From assembly GCA_902788365.1 (NCBI GenBank), contig CADAJN010000003.1, positions 1-58,655 of the forward strand: a stretch of 58,655 bases of DNA, read 5' to 3'. Positions 25,443-34,916 of the stretch are shown one piece after another. The position numbers and the translations under genes were made by a program. How positions within the stretch are numbered: the stretch's first letter is position 1; every line of letters begins with the position of its first letter. The notes beneath the pieces are model-generated. The model did not search any database and was not told the origin of the DNA. It was given only the letters and a program-made list of their open reading frames with translations. Source of the DNA: an uncultured Pseudomonadota bacterium. GTDB lineage: Bacteria > Pseudomonadota > Alphaproteobacteria > RF32 > CAG-239.

Positions 25443-26270
25443 TTAAGCTTTGCTTATCGTATTTTTAGCTGCACTTTTTTTCTTGCCGGTTTTATTGCCG
25501 GCGGCAGTTTTTTTCTTTGTCGCCGATTTTTTCGTTGTTCTTTTAGCCGTTTTTTTGGTATCACTTGCTACTTTTTGAGCTACCGGTTTCGGCGCAGATT
25601 TTACAACTGCCGCTTCTTTTTCGGCATTGCGTTTACTTTGAATTTTTTGCAACACATTATTCATCAACATCCGAATACGATTTTCGCTTTTTTTGCTTTC
25701 GGTGCCGCGCACATAATCAAGACTGCGTTGATAATATTGATACCCCGTAATAAAGGTTAAAACCGCAGCCACCCATAATAAAACTTCGCCGCAATAGCTC
25801 CAACCGATCCATAATTGGCGAAACAGCATCATCGCCAATGCCGTCATTTGAAACGCTGTTTTCCATTTAGCGAGCTTTGTAACCGGCAGTCCGACATTTA
25901 CCTCACGCAAAAATTCGCGCAGCCCCGAAACAAGAATCTCACGACATAAAATCACAAATATCGGAATAACTGACAAGCTCCAGTTATACATGCTGCCCTC
26001 ACCTTTAGCCAAAATAACCACCAGTGCGGTTGCCACCAGAAGTTTATCGGCAATCGGGTCCAAAAGTCGCCCGAACGCCGATGTTTGATTGCGTGCACGC
26101 GCCAAATAACCGTCCAAATAATCGGTAATTGAAGCAGCAATAAACAATGCTCCGGCAAACATTGCCCAAGCATAAGATGTCCAATAAATAGAAACGAAAA
26201 TAAGCGGAATAACCGCAATTCGTGATAAAGTTAAGATATTAGGTAAATTATACACGCGTTTTCTCCCCAA
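25443..26270 (-). CDS. pgsA: CDP-diacylglycerol-glycerol-3-phosphate phosphatidyltransferase with Lys-rich tail
   Basis: PgsA makes phosphatidylglycerol phosphate from CDP-diacylglycerol and glycerol 3-phosphate in the inner membrane. The CDP-alcohol phosphotransferase motif is complete: D50, D53-G54, A57-R58, G67, D71 and D75. Several hydrophobic helices span residues 10-185. Usual PgsA proteins are about 180-200 residues. This one has an extra 80-residue cytoplasmic tail whose last 55 residues are dominated by Lys, Ala and Thr, resembling histone H1-like tails. It precedes the two-component genes and follows uvrC, a common alphaproteobacterial neighbour. Confidence 0.9.
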   Translation of the reverse strand: MGRKRVYNLPNILTLSRIAVIPLIFVSIYWTSYAWAMFAGALFIAASITDYLDGYLARARNQTSAFGRLLDPIADKLLVATALVVILAKGEGSMYNWSLSVIPIFVILCREILVSGLREFLREVNVGLPVTKLAKWKTAFQMTALAMMLFRQLWIGWSYCGEVLLWVAAVLTFITGYQYYQRSLDYVRGTESKKSENRIRMLMNNVLQKIQSKRNAEKEAAVVKSAPKPVAQKVASDTKKTAKRTTKKSATKKKTAAGNKTGKKKSAAKNTISKA

Positions 26271-26303
26271 AATATTGTTTTTTTCTTAGTATAATCATTA
26301 TTT

Positions 26304-28115
26304 TTAATTATGGAAGTAATTATATATTTTTTCCGCCACTTTTTTACTGATTCCCGCCACTTTGGTTAAATCATTGATTGAGGCGCCTTTAATTTGCTCT
26401 ACCGAACCAAAGAAATTAAGCAAATCATGCTTACGCTTGGCGCCGATCCCCTCAATCTCGTCAATTTGCGATTTATAAATGGATTTGGCACGCTTTTTAC
26501 GATGTGTGCCAATGGCAAAACGGTGTGCTTCGTCACGCAAATTCTGCATATAAAACGCTATTGGTGATTGAAACGGCAATGCAAAACTTTCACGCCCAAT
26601 GACATGGTAAAACTCCTTACCCGCGTTGCGCTCCGGTCCTTTGGATATGGCAATAATCGTTATACCGCTTAAATCATAATTTTGAAGCGCTTCGTGCACT
26701 GCATGTAATTGCCCCAAACCGCCATCAAGCAAAATCACATCCGGCCGATTCTCATCACTCATCCGCTCAAAACGGCGCAACAAAACCTCGCGCATCATGG
26801 CAAAATCGTCATGTGTGTTTTCAGTATATTTGATATTAAACGTGCGATACGATTTTTTATCAAATCCGGACGGCGTGGCTACAACCATAGCCCCAACGGC
26901 AAAACTGCCCTGATTGTGCGAATTGTCATAAATTTCAATGCGCTGTGGCAGATGTGCCAAACCGAACACTCGTTGCATTTCAAACAAATTTTCTTCAACC
27001 GAGGCCGTTTCGGCCAACTTTCGTTCTATGGCCGCCTTTGCATTTTCTACCGCACGAGCGATTAACTTAGCTTTATTACCTTTTTGATAAAAGTTGATTT
27101 TACATCCCAAGGCATTTTGCAAAAAATCGGCATTTTCCAACGGCGTTGATACCAAAATTTCTTTTGGTGCCGCATGTTCGGCATAAAATGAACTTAAAAA
27201 CGCTTCTAAAATCTCGGCCTCGCTTGTTTCGGCCGCCTGTTTTGGGAAAAACGGCAGATTACCGCAATTTTGCCCGCCGCGCACAAAAAACACCTGAATA
27301 CACACCATGTTTTTATATTTGACGGCTGCTACCGCATCAACGGAAACGATATCGGCATATTCTACATTAGCGCCGCTTTGCACACTGCTCAAAGCACGGA
27401 TTCTATCGCGTAAAATAAGCGCCAATTCATAATTTTGCGCTTGACTGGCCGCTTCCATTTGTGCTGAAAGCGTTTCTTTTAATTCACTGTTTTTACCCTC
27501 CAAAAAGCGCACCGTTTCACTAACCAAATCATGATATGCGGCTTTGCTGATTTTACCGACGCATGGCGCACAGCAACGTTTAATTTGATATAACATACAC
27601 GGTCGCTCGCGATGTTTAAAAACACTGTCGCGGCATGAGCGCAACTTAAAAGTTTTTTGCACAATATCCAACACATCGTTAACAGCGCCGGCATTGGCAA
27701 AAGGCCCGAAATATTTACCCTTATCTTTGCGGGCTCCGCGACACTTGCGCAAAGCTGGAAAATCTTCATCTGGATTAATTGTCAAATGCGGAAAAGTCTT
27801 ATCATCTTTAAGCAAAATATTGTATTTCGGCTCCAACTTTTTGATGAGATCATTTTCCATTAACAATGCCTTAGCCTCATTTTCAACCACAATAAATTCC
27901 ATACGATCCACTTCGGAAACCATACGTTTAATATGGTCTGGCAATTTATCAAAATGCGTATAGGCAACGATTCGTTTTTTGATGCTTTTGGCTTTGCCGA
28001 CATACAAAACTTTGCCGTTTTTATCAAGCATCCGATAAACACCTGGCTTAAGCGGTGCAATTTTAACATTGCTTTGAATAACCTCTATGCCGTGCTTAAT
28101 ATTGCTCATTGGCAC
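26304..28115 (-). CDS. uvrC: UvrABC nucleotide-excision repair subunit C
   Basis: At 603 residues this is a full-length UvrC. The GIY-YIG nuclease domain is at the N-terminus (GVYRM..VLYVGKAKSIKKR), with a zinc-less Cys-rich segment (CMLYQIKRCCAPC) next. A UVR motif (about 205-240) binds UvrB. The RNase H-like nuclease domain holds YDNSHNQGSFAVGAMV and VILLDGG, and a C-terminal helix-hairpin-helix pair (about 545-600) binds DNA. It makes both incisions around UvrB-marked lesions. It sits between recN and pgsA on one strand, so a repair/envelope operon is likely. Confidence 0.96.
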   Translation of the reverse strand: MPMSNIKHGIEVIQSNVKIAPLKPGVYRMLDKNGKVLYVGKAKSIKKRIVAYTHFDKLPDHIKRMVSEVDRMEFIVVENEAKALLMENDLIKKLEPKYNILLKDDKTFPHLTINPDEDFPALRKCRGARKDKGKYFGPFANAGAVNDVLDIVQKTFKLRSCRDSVFKHRERPCMLYQIKRCCAPCVGKISKAAYHDLVSETVRFLEGKNSELKETLSAQMEAASQAQNYELALILRDRIRALSSVQSGANVEYADIVSVDAVAAVKYKNMVCIQVFFVRGGQNCGNLPFFPKQAAETSEAEILEAFLSSFYAEHAAPKEILVSTPLENADFLQNALGCKINFYQKGNKAKLIARAVENAKAAIERKLAETASVEENLFEMQRVFGLAHLPQRIEIYDNSHNQGSFAVGAMVVATPSGFDKKSYRTFNIKYTENTHDDFAMMREVLLRRFERMSDENRPDVILLDGGLGQLHAVHEALQNYDLSGITIIAISKGPERNAGKEFYHVIGRESFALPFQSPIAFYMQNLRDEAHRFAIGTHRKKRAKSIYKSQIDEIEGIGAKRKHDLLNFFGSVEQIKGASINDLTKVAGISKKVAEKIYNYFHN

Positions 28116-28122
28116 CTACCCG

Positions 28123-29784
28123 TTATGCGCCGATTAAAACTTCGGCCGCCGCACGCGCTTCGTCACTGATTTGAGCTCCCGACAACATACGCGCGATTTC
28201 TTCGCGTTTTTGATTAGCATCAAGTGCGCGCAAATACGTTGTCGTCACATTATTTTCGGTGCGTTTTTCAACCTTGAAATGATGTGCACTTTGTGCCGCC
28301 ACTTGCGGTGAATGGGTAACCACTAAAACTTGCGTTTTCTGTCCGAGCTCGGCCAATTTGGCGCCGACCGCTTGCGCCGTTGCGCCACCGATTCCGGTAT
28401 CAACCTCATCAAAAATCATTGTGCCGGCCGCCATATTTTGCGCCAAATTGACTTTAATGGCCAACATAAAACGCGCCAATTCACCGCCCGAGGCAATTTT
28501 GCTTAATGGTCCGAGCGGTGTGCCGCTGTTAGTAGAAACCGCAAAACAAACATCTTCGGCTCCGTTTTCATTCCATTGCTCTGCAGGTTTGGCTTTAAGT
28601 TGCGTCACAAAACGCGCTTTTTCCATTTTTAAATCCGGCAATTCGGCCATAATCTTGGCATCAAGTTTTTTGGCGGCCGCTTGCCGTTTGGCTGTAATTT
28701 GCTCAGCTTTTTTAGCATAATCAGCCCATGCTTGCTGCTTTTGTTTTTCAAGCTTTGCCAAATTTTCTCCGCCATGTTCCAAATGCGCCAATTTTTGCGC
28801 CATATCCTGCCATAATTGCGGCAACTCTTGCACCGCCACCTGATGTTTGCGCGCCAATGATTTCAAAGTAAATAAGCGTTCTTCAATGGCATCCAAATCA
28901 TTTTGACTTAAATTGACTTCCGAAATAGCGGTATTGATTTGTGTCTCGGCTTCTTCAACGTTAATCAGAGCCACATCCAGAACCTCAGCTAAACCGGAAA
29001 ATCGGTTTTCTAAAATGGCATTAACCCGCGCCACCGCTGTTTGTGCCTGTCTGAGTGATGATCCGACTCCGGAATTATTCAGTGCTTGATGTGCCGTATT
29101 CAAATTATTTATGATTTTCTCGGCATTCATCATTTGCCGACGACGATTTTCCAAGTCTTCCGTTTCATTTTCCTGCGGCTTAACTTTTTCCAACTCCGCC
29201 ACCCAATGGTGCAGATTTTCTTCATCTTGTTGAGCAATAGCATATTGTTCCGCCGCTGTTTCATACGCGCGTTTTTGTGTTTGATATGTTTGATAAGTCT
29301 CTCGCATTTCCTGCAACGCCGCCGCATAACCGCCGTAATTATCTAACACCGCACGATGTGTTGCCGGATTAAGCAGCCCCTGATTATCAAACTGACCGTG
29401 AATTTCTACCAAACAAGCACCGATTTCTTTAAGCAATTTTTGCGTAATCGGCTCGTCATTAAAAAAAATCTTACTTTTGCCGTCGGCTGACAATGTGCGC
29501 TTAATCACAATTTCCGGTGAAAATTCAAGCTCATATTCCTGACATAGATGTCGTAACTCGCTTGCATCATCGTCAACCTCAAAACAGCCGATAACTGATA
29601 ACTTATCACATCCGGAACGAATCATATCGGTTTCAACCCGTCGTCCGAGCAACATGCCGACACTATCCAATAAAATAGATTTACCGGCACCCGTCTCACC
29701 ACTTAAAACACTAAATCCTGTCTGAAAATCCAAATCTAGCTTATCAATCAACACCACATTGCGAATAGACAGCGATTTCAACAT
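28123..29784 (-). CDS. recN: DNA repair protein RecN
   Basis: This 553-residue SMC-like ATPase acts in double-strand break repair. The Walker A motif SGETGAGKS lies at residues 28-36, and the central region is a long coiled coil. The ABC signature region (LSKIASGGELARFMLAIK) and Walker B (TMIFDEVDTGIGG) are near the C-terminus, followed by VTHSPQVAA. All ATPase motifs are intact and the length is normal. It ends 7 bp before uvrC begins. Confidence 0.96.
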   Translation of the reverse strand: MLKSLSIRNVVLIDKLDLDFQTGFSVLSGETGAGKSILLDSVGMLLGRRVETDMIRSGCDKLSVIGCFEVDDDASELRHLCQEYELEFSPEIVIKRTLSADGKSKIFFNDEPITQKLLKEIGACLVEIHGQFDNQGLLNPATHRAVLDNYGGYAAALQEMRETYQTYQTQKRAYETAAEQYAIAQQDEENLHHWVAELEKVKPQENETEDLENRRRQMMNAEKIINNLNTAHQALNNSGVGSSLRQAQTAVARVNAILENRFSGLAEVLDVALINVEEAETQINTAISEVNLSQNDLDAIEERLFTLKSLARKHQVAVQELPQLWQDMAQKLAHLEHGGENLAKLEKQKQQAWADYAKKAEQITAKRQAAAKKLDAKIMAELPDLKMEKARFVTQLKAKPAEQWNENGAEDVCFAVSTNSGTPLGPLSKIASGGELARFMLAIKVNLAQNMAAGTMIFDEVDTGIGGATAQAVGAKLAELGQKTQVLVVTHSPQVAAQSAHHFKVEKRTENNVTTTYLRALDANQKREEIARMLSGAQISDEARAAAEVLIGA

Positions 29785-29814
29785 CAGATTTACTCTCCGT
29801 CGGCTTAGCCTTTT

Positions 29815-31158
29815 TTATTTAGCGCCGTCATCGGCATGGGCAACAAACCAAGAATTAAGCCATGATTTAACCCCTGAACCGGAACGATCTTCCTCGGCCT
29901 TTTCTTCTGCGTCCGCTTTGGCTTCTTTTACCGGTTCGGTCATGGCTTCTTCGGCATTTTCATCACTGCCGAACCAACCGCTGAGCCACAATTTACCCTC
30001 ATCAGCCTTTTCTTCTGCGTCTGCCTTGACTTCTTTTACCGGCTCCGGCTCGGTCATGGCTTCTTTGGCATTTTCATCACTGCCGAACCAACCGCTGAAC
30101 CACGATTTGCCCTCATCAGCCTTTTCTTCTGCGTCCGATTTGGCTGCTTTTACCGGCTCGGTCACAGCTTCTTCGGCATTTTCATCACTGCCGAACCAAC
30201 CGCTGAACCACGATTTGCCCTCATCAGCCTTTTCTTCTGCGTCTACTTTGGCTTCTTTTACTGGTTCAGCCACAGCTTCTTCGGCATTTTCATCACTGCC
30301 GAACCAACCGCTGAACCACGATTTACCCTCATCAGCCTTTTCTTCTACTTCCGATTTGGCTTCTTTTTTATCTTTCCACTTGGAATACCATGAAGTTTTC
30401 TTTTCACCGGTCACTTCCGGACCGCCGATTTTTTCCATTACCTTTGCAGCTTTAGCTGTCCATTTACCGTCCGGATAATTTTGCTTTAAGATTTTATAAT
30501 AACCGTTGGCATAGTTGTTCATACCGAAAATGGCATAAATTTCTACCTGACGATATAAAGCTTCTTCAATTTGAATGGTGGTTTGATATTCATTCAATAC
30601 CACATTAAAGCGGTTAAGCGCTGACAAATAATTGCCTTCTTTCAAATAAAAACGCCCGATAATCATTTCTTGGCCGGCTTTATAATCTTCGGCCAAGTGC
30701 AATTTGTTGCGCACATCTTGCGCATATTTGCTCTCCGGATACAATGCCACCAAGCGTGAAAAAGCATCTTCTGCTAACCGTGTATCCCCCTGATCTTTAT
30801 CTGCCGACGAAATTTGGTCATAATAGCACATACCCTTCAGATAATAAGCATAAGCGGCATCTTTGTTGCCCGGATGATAGCGCAAGAAACGATCAACGGC
30901 AATAACCGCATCATCATATTTTTCATCTTTGTAATAAGCATATGCGCCCATTAACTTAGATTTAACAGCCCATTTGGAATAAGGGTGATCGGTTTCCACT
31001 TTTTCAAATGCCTCCGCCGCCTTTTTATAGCGCGTAGCTTCAAGTTCATCAAACGCATGATTATACAGTTCTTCCACCGACATTTTATCTAAATCCGGCC
31101 CTGACGAACACGCCGTTAAAACCATTAGAACACTGCAAATACCATATATTTTTTTCAT
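29815..31158 (-). CDS. bamD: Outer-membrane assembly lipoprotein BamD with repeat-rich C-terminal extension
   Basis: BamD is an essential lipoprotein of the BAM complex that folds outer-membrane barrels. The signal has the lipobox LTAC (Cys 17), and residues about 28-245 form the five TPR units typical of BamD. The family is normally about 240-290 residues. Here a further 200 residues follow, with four near-identical 36-38-residue units starting at 272, 308, 344 and 382 and a diverged fifth at 418. Each has an acidic/lysine-rich helix and the motif SWFSGWFGSDEN. The gene follows lpxC by 2 bp, as in other alphaproteobacteria. Confidence 0.92.
   Translation of the reverse strand: MKKIYGICSVLMVLTACSSGPDLDKMSVEELYNHAFDELEATRYKKAAEAFEKVETDHPYSKWAVKSKLMGAYAYYKDEKYDDAVIAVDRFLRYHPGNKDAAYAYYLKGMCYYDQISSADKDQGDTRLAEDAFSRLVALYPESKYAQDVRNKLHLAEDYKAGQEMIIGRFYLKEGNYLSALNRFNVVLNEYQTTIQIEEALYRQVEIYAIFGMNNYANGYYKILKQNYPDGKWTAKAAKVMEKIGGPEVTGEKKTSWYSKWKDKKEAKSEVEEKADEGKSWFSGWFGSDENAEEAVAEPVKEAKVDAEEKADEGKSWFSGWFGSDENAEEAVTEPVKAAKSDAEEKADEGKSWFSGWFGSDENAKEAMTEPEPVKEVKADAEEKADEGKLWLSGWFGSDENAEEAMTEPVKEAKADAEEKAEEDRSGSGVKSWLNSWFVAHADDGAK
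29848..30345 (-). repeat. In-frame 108-bp repeats in bamD
   Basis: Four units (108, 108, 114 and 108 bp) and a diverged fifth unit of about 60 bp encode the WF-rich periplasmic tail of BamD. Copies are nearly identical at DNA level, which suggests recent expansion or conversion. Confidence 0.9.
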
Positions 31159-31160
31159 GT

Positions 31161-32021
31161 TTATTCCTCAACTATTTCATAATTATCCGCATCGGCAAAC
31201 ACTTCTTTCAACACTTCATTATTATGAAAATGCCCTGTGCGTTTGGCCGTTATTTTTGCGACCAACCGATAGCCTGAAGTGAGCATATCGCCAATGCAAT
31301 CCAACACTTTGTGATTAACACATTCGTTTTGCACACGAAAACCGCCTTCGTTCAAAATTGTTTCGCCGTCAAGCACCACGGCGTTTTCCAAACTTCCCCC
31401 TTTAATCAGGCCGATTGAGCGCAAATAGTCAACCTGATATTTTTCGCAAAACGTGCGAGAAGGTGCAATTTTATCGGCAAAAACAGCTTTGTTAATATTA
31501 CCTTCAAACACCTGATGACCGACAATTTTTGATGGAAAATCAATTTCAAAATACACGCTGAGCATGCTATCTTGCGTTGGCTCAAGCCCAATCTCATTGC
31601 CTTTGTCATCGGTAAAAGCCACACGTTTTTTAATGCGTAAATATTTGCGCGGCGCGTTCTGCTCTTTAAGTGGCACATCTTTAAGTTCTTCATAAAAAAC
31701 TTTGGCACTGCCGTCCATAATTGGCACCTCCGGCTGATTAACTTCTATTCTGACATTATCTATGCCTAAAATATATAACGTTGCCATAATATGTTCAATA
31801 GTGCTGACAATTTGTTTATCTTGATTTCCTAAGCATGTGCAATTTCTGGTATCAACCACATGATTGTAAAGCGCCGGAAATTCAGGCTGTCCGGTTATAT
31901 CGGAACGCACAAACACTATACCGGTATTTTCCGGCGCCGGCAAAAATTTTAAGCGGCTTTCAAGCCCGCTGTGCAGACCGATTCCTTTAATTTCAACGCT
32001 GTGGCTCAAAGTTTTTTGCAT
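31161..32021 (-). CDS. lpxC: UDP-3-O-acyl-N-acetylglucosamine deacetylase
   Basis: LpxC is the zinc-dependent committed step of lipid A synthesis. The 286-residue protein shows GIGLHSG (13-19), EHIMATL with zinc ligand H77, and NHKVLDCIGD with ligands H237 and D241. The catalytic H264 is in GHFHNN. Length is slightly short of the usual 300 but all key residues are present. It heads a unit with bamD and lies downstream of the RNase P RNA gene. Confidence 0.96.
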   Translation of the reverse strand: MQKTLSHSVEIKGIGLHSGLESRLKFLPAPENTGIVFVRSDITGQPEFPALYNHVVDTRNCTCLGNQDKQIVSTIEHIMATLYILGIDNVRIEVNQPEVPIMDGSAKVFYEELKDVPLKEQNAPRKYLRIKKRVAFTDDKGNEIGLEPTQDSMLSVYFEIDFPSKIVGHQVFEGNINKAVFADKIAPSRTFCEKYQVDYLRSIGLIKGGSLENAVVLDGETILNEGGFRVQNECVNHKVLDCIGDMLTSGYRLVAKITAKRTGHFHNNEVLKEVFADADNYEIVEE

Positions 32022-32128
32022 TATTCCTCCTAAAAAAGATACTCATAATAATTCTTCTTTCACTGTCATCGCCAAACTTTCATTTTCTGTCATCCTTGCA
32101 CTTGATGCGAGAATAACAGTAATATAAA
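32022..32128. repeat. GTCATCCT-type dispersed repeat between lpxC and rnpB
   Basis: Two GTCATC motifs occur, one in an inverted unit (GTCATCCTTGCACTTGATGCGAGAATAAC). They are of the same kind as those at 6118-6210 and 33380-33450. No gene is present. Confidence 0.5.
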
Positions 32129-32525
32129 TAGGCAGCCTATAAGCCGAGTTCTGTTCACAATTTGCTTTATCGTTACCGACAAAGATTTTGCTTGATAGCT
32201 ATTCATCTGCGCCAAACGTCACCGCTTGGCTGGTGCGACCTACCTCTGGGGCGGATCGGAAACACTCCTTACGCTTTTAACGGCGTCCCCTAATTTGGTC
32301 TTACATCAGATAGGGTTTACCTAAAGCCGCGAACATTACTGCCCGCGCGGTGAGCTCTTACCTCGCCTTTTCAACCTTACCGACATATAAATCGGCGGTA
32401 ATTTTCTGCGGCACTTTCCCGTGGATTTCTCCAGCCGGACGTTATCCGGTATCTTGTTTCCGTGAAGCCCGGACTTTCCTCATCATTGGATTTTACCTTC
32501 CATGACGCAGCTATCCGGCTGCCTT
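32129..32525 (-). ncRNA. rnpB: RNase P RNA (class A)
   Basis: The catalytic RNA of RNase P removes 5' leaders from tRNA precursors. On the minus strand the conserved GAGGAAAGTCCGGGC block lies near the 5' end, and the 3' end reads ACAGAACTCGGCTTAT. P1 is visible as GGCAGCC (32523-32517) pairing with GGCTGCC (32137-32131). A GGTAAGGTTGAAAAGGCGAGG block and the AGGTAGGTCGCACC stretch also fit. The ends are set from P1. The length of about 395 nt fits alphaproteobacterial type A RNAs. Confidence 0.95.
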
Positions 32526-32530
32526 GTGCC

Positions 32531-32558
32531 ATAGGCTAAACTGTTTTAATATCAAAAT
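32531..32558 (-). promoter_or_regulatory. Predicted promoter of rnpB
   Basis: On the minus strand TTGATA is followed after 16 bp by TATGGC, which ends about 6 nt before the predicted RNA start. The -35 is good and the -10 is weak. Its position relative to P1 supports the assignment. Confidence 0.4.
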
Positions 32559-32661
32559 CAATGCTTTTTAAGTATTTTCACACTTTTAATTAAATATTAA
32601 GCTTTTTAGCCTATAACTTTTTGTATAACAACTGAAAATACTGTAGAAAAGGAGCATAAGT

Positions 32662-33291
32662 ATGAATAAATTGTTATTAACAACCACGGCTTTAGTTTTA
32701 GGCTTGGCATTTACAGCTGACGCTTTGGCCGACTGCAACGGCTTTTATTTAGGCTTACGTGGCGGCGTTGTCAAACACAAATTGGACAATCCGAAATCTG
32801 GCGGCACCGGCAACAGCAATGATGATTTTGATAAAAATCGTTTTATGATGAGCGGCGCTTTGGGTTATCGTTATAACTATGTCCGCACCGAGTTGGAATA
32901 TGTTTGGCGTAACAAAGTTAACCAGAATCTGACCGATGAGGATGGTGATACCATCAGACAAGAATTCAAAACTCAATCTTATATGTTAAATGCATATATT
33001 GACTTGGCACCGTATTATTGGATTACCCCGTATATTGGCGGTGGTATCGGTTACACCAAGCTGAAATATAGCTCTAAATATCCGGAAGGCATGACCTCTG
33101 GTAATGAAAGCTTTAATAAAAAGCGCTTTACATGGTCTTTGGGCGGCGGCTTGAGTGTTAAAGTCACCAACCGTTTCAATGTTGATGCCGGTTATCGTTA
33201 CTATGACATGGGCGACATTAAACATGAAAGCGGCAAAAAAACCGGTGTGAAAGCTCACGAAGTTTACGGCGGCGTTCGCTACGTATTCTAA
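32662..33291 (+). CDS. Outer-membrane beta-barrel protein
   Basis: This 209-residue protein has a cleavable signal peptide (about 1-23, ending ADALA). It has alternating amphipathic strands rich in Tyr, Gly and Asn (for example FYLGLRGGVV and YWITPYIGGGIGYTKL) and ends in Phe, the BAM recognition signature. It fits the eight-stranded OmpA/OmpW-like barrel group (outer membrane protein beta-barrel domain), as in the small surface proteins of Rickettsiales. It has its own GGAG ribosome-binding site and a strong terminator, so it is monocistronic and probably abundant. Confidence 0.88.
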   Translation: MNKLLLTTTALVLGLAFTADALADCNGFYLGLRGGVVKHKLDNPKSGGTGNSNDDFDKNRFMMSGALGYRYNYVRTELEYVWRNKVNQNLTDEDGDTIRQEFKTQSYMLNAYIDLAPYYWITPYIGGGIGYTKLKYSSKYPEGMTSGNESFNKKRFTWSLGGGLSVKVTNRFNVDAGYRYYDMGDIKHESGKKTGVKAHEVYGGVRYVF

Positions 33292-33310
33292 AATTATTTA
33301 GCTTTACAAA

Positions 33311-33341
33311 AGCCGCTAAGCTCTTTAGCGGCTTTTTTTTT
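33311..33341 (+). terminator. Rho-independent terminator of the barrel gene
   Basis: AGCCGCTAA pairs with TTAGCGGCT around a 5-nt loop and is followed by eight T residues. Confidence 0.93.
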
Positions 33342-33344
33342 ATT

Positions 33345-33460
33345 GCCGAGATACCACGGTCAAAGCCGTGGTATGACAGAGAAAATGATTTTATAACGTC
33401 ATCCTCGTGCTTTTCCATTTTATAAGTCATCCTCGTGCTTGACACGAGGACCTCAGCAAA
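33345..33460. repeat. Palindromic intergenic repeat units
   Basis: ATACCACGG-TCAAAG-CCGTGGTAT (33351-33374) and CCTCGTG-CTTGA-CACGAGG (33431-33449) are perfect hairpins linked by repeated GTCATCCTCGTGCTT motifs. They belong to the same general family as the repeats near 6.1 and 32.1 kb. Confidence 0.7.
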
Positions 33461-33497
33461 TTAAAATTATCACATAATAGAAATAAAGGAATGGAAT

Positions 33498-34838
33498 ATG
33501 AAAAACAAACAATTATTCGGCACCGACGGCGTGCGCGGCATTGCTAACATTTATCCGCTGACCATTGATTTTTGCACCCGTTTAGCCGCAACACTGAGTA
33601 CCCAAATTTGCACCAAACAACGCCGAGTCGCTATTGCGCGCGACACACGCATTTCCGGCCCGATGTTATTTTCAGCTCTCTGCGCCGGTTTCACCGCACA
33701 TGGCATAGATGTGCTGGACTTGGGTGTTATTCCGACTCCTTTATGCACCACTTTAACACCGCAGCTGAACGTGGATATGAGCATTATGATTACGGCTTCG
33801 CATAATCCGTATCAGGACAACGGGCTCAAGCTGATTGCAGCCGACGGCAACAAATTTTCCGATGCGCAAACTGCGGCATTGGAAGAAGCATTGGCCGCCG
33901 ACTTTGCACCGGCTTATGACAGCGCCAAAATCGGCACCATAACACAACATGAAACCGGCTTGGCAAACTATCGGACAACCATCGCAAAAATTGCACCACA
34001 AAATGCCCTGCACAGCATGAAAATTGCTCTAGACAGCGCTAACGGAGCATTTTCAGGCATTCTGCCACAAATTTTTGCTGCTTTAGGCGCCGAAATTATC
34101 AGTTTAGCCGATTCGCCGAACGGCTCCAACATCAATCAAGACTGCGGCTCGCAACACACCGAAAATCTGAGCCGTGTCGTTGCGGAAAACGGCTATGATT
34201 TAGGGATAGCGGTTGACGGTGACGGTGACAGAATCATCATTTGCGATGAAAACGGCAAACGCTTGGACGGCGACCAAATTATCGCCTTTTTAGCCACATA
34301 TTTGCATAAACATGGTCTGCTGAAAAACAAAGCAGTTGTCGCCACAATTTATTCAAATTTAGGGTTGGGAAAATATATCCGCTCGCTCGGGCTTGATTTT
34401 TACGCCACCGCCGTTGGCGAACGTTATGTGATTGAAAAAATGCACGAAATTGGTGCTAATTTAGGCGGAGAAGAGTCCGGACACATGGTTTTATCTGACT
34501 ATGCATTGACCGGCGATGCTTTGATTGCCGCCGTCATGGTTTGTTTGGGCGTTAAAGAATTGGCGCAACCGGTCAGCCGCATTTTTCCGGTATTTCAGCC
34601 GTTTCCGGCCAAAGCCTATAATCTGCGATTTGAAAACAAAGAAATCATCAGCGCGTTATTGGCAAAACCGGAAGTTGAGCGCTGCATTGAGCAAATCAAA
34701 ACCGATTTAGAGGGACATGGCACAATTTTGGTGCGTAAATCCGGCACCGAACCGGTCATTCGTCTTAAAATAGAGGACGAAAATGAAGCCATTGCCGAAG
34801 CGGCCGCACAAAAGATATTACCGCTGTTAAAGGAATAA
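33498..34838 (+). CDS. glmM: Phosphoglucosamine mutase
   Basis: GlmM converts glucosamine 6-phosphate to glucosamine 1-phosphate for UDP-GlcNAc, feeding peptidoglycan and lipid A. The 446-residue protein begins FGTDGVRG and has the phosphoserine loop TASHNPYQDNGLK (S101). It has the metal loop DGDGDR, the sugar-binding GEESGH and the C-terminal phosphate-binding RKSGTEPVIR. All active-site features are intact. It has an AAAGGAATGGAATATG start region. Confidence 0.96.
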   Translation: MKNKQLFGTDGVRGIANIYPLTIDFCTRLAATLSTQICTKQRRVAIARDTRISGPMLFSALCAGFTAHGIDVLDLGVIPTPLCTTLTPQLNVDMSIMITASHNPYQDNGLKLIAADGNKFSDAQTAALEEALAADFAPAYDSAKIGTITQHETGLANYRTTIAKIAPQNALHSMKIALDSANGAFSGILPQIFAALGAEIISLADSPNGSNINQDCGSQHTENLSRVVAENGYDLGIAVDGDGDRIIICDENGKRLDGDQIIAFLATYLHKHGLLKNKAVVATIYSNLGLGKYIRSLGLDFYATAVGERYVIEKMHEIGANLGGEESGHMVLSDYALTGDALIAAVMVCLGVKELAQPVSRIFPVFQPFPAKAYNLRFENKEIISALLAKPEVERCIEQIKTDLEGHGTILVRKSGTEPVIRLKIEDENEAIAEAAAQKILPLLKE

Positions 34839-34916
34839 TAAAGACTTTTATCATTTATTAAACATTCTTGCATAAAATCAGTTCCAGTTATAATGTATCA
34901 TTAAGGAGAAAATACT

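Noticed and set aside
29759..30478. 239-codon plus-strand frame over the bamD repeats
   Set aside because: It is a shadow of the repeats in bamD, which has a lipoprotein signal and TPR domain; no start signal on the other strand.
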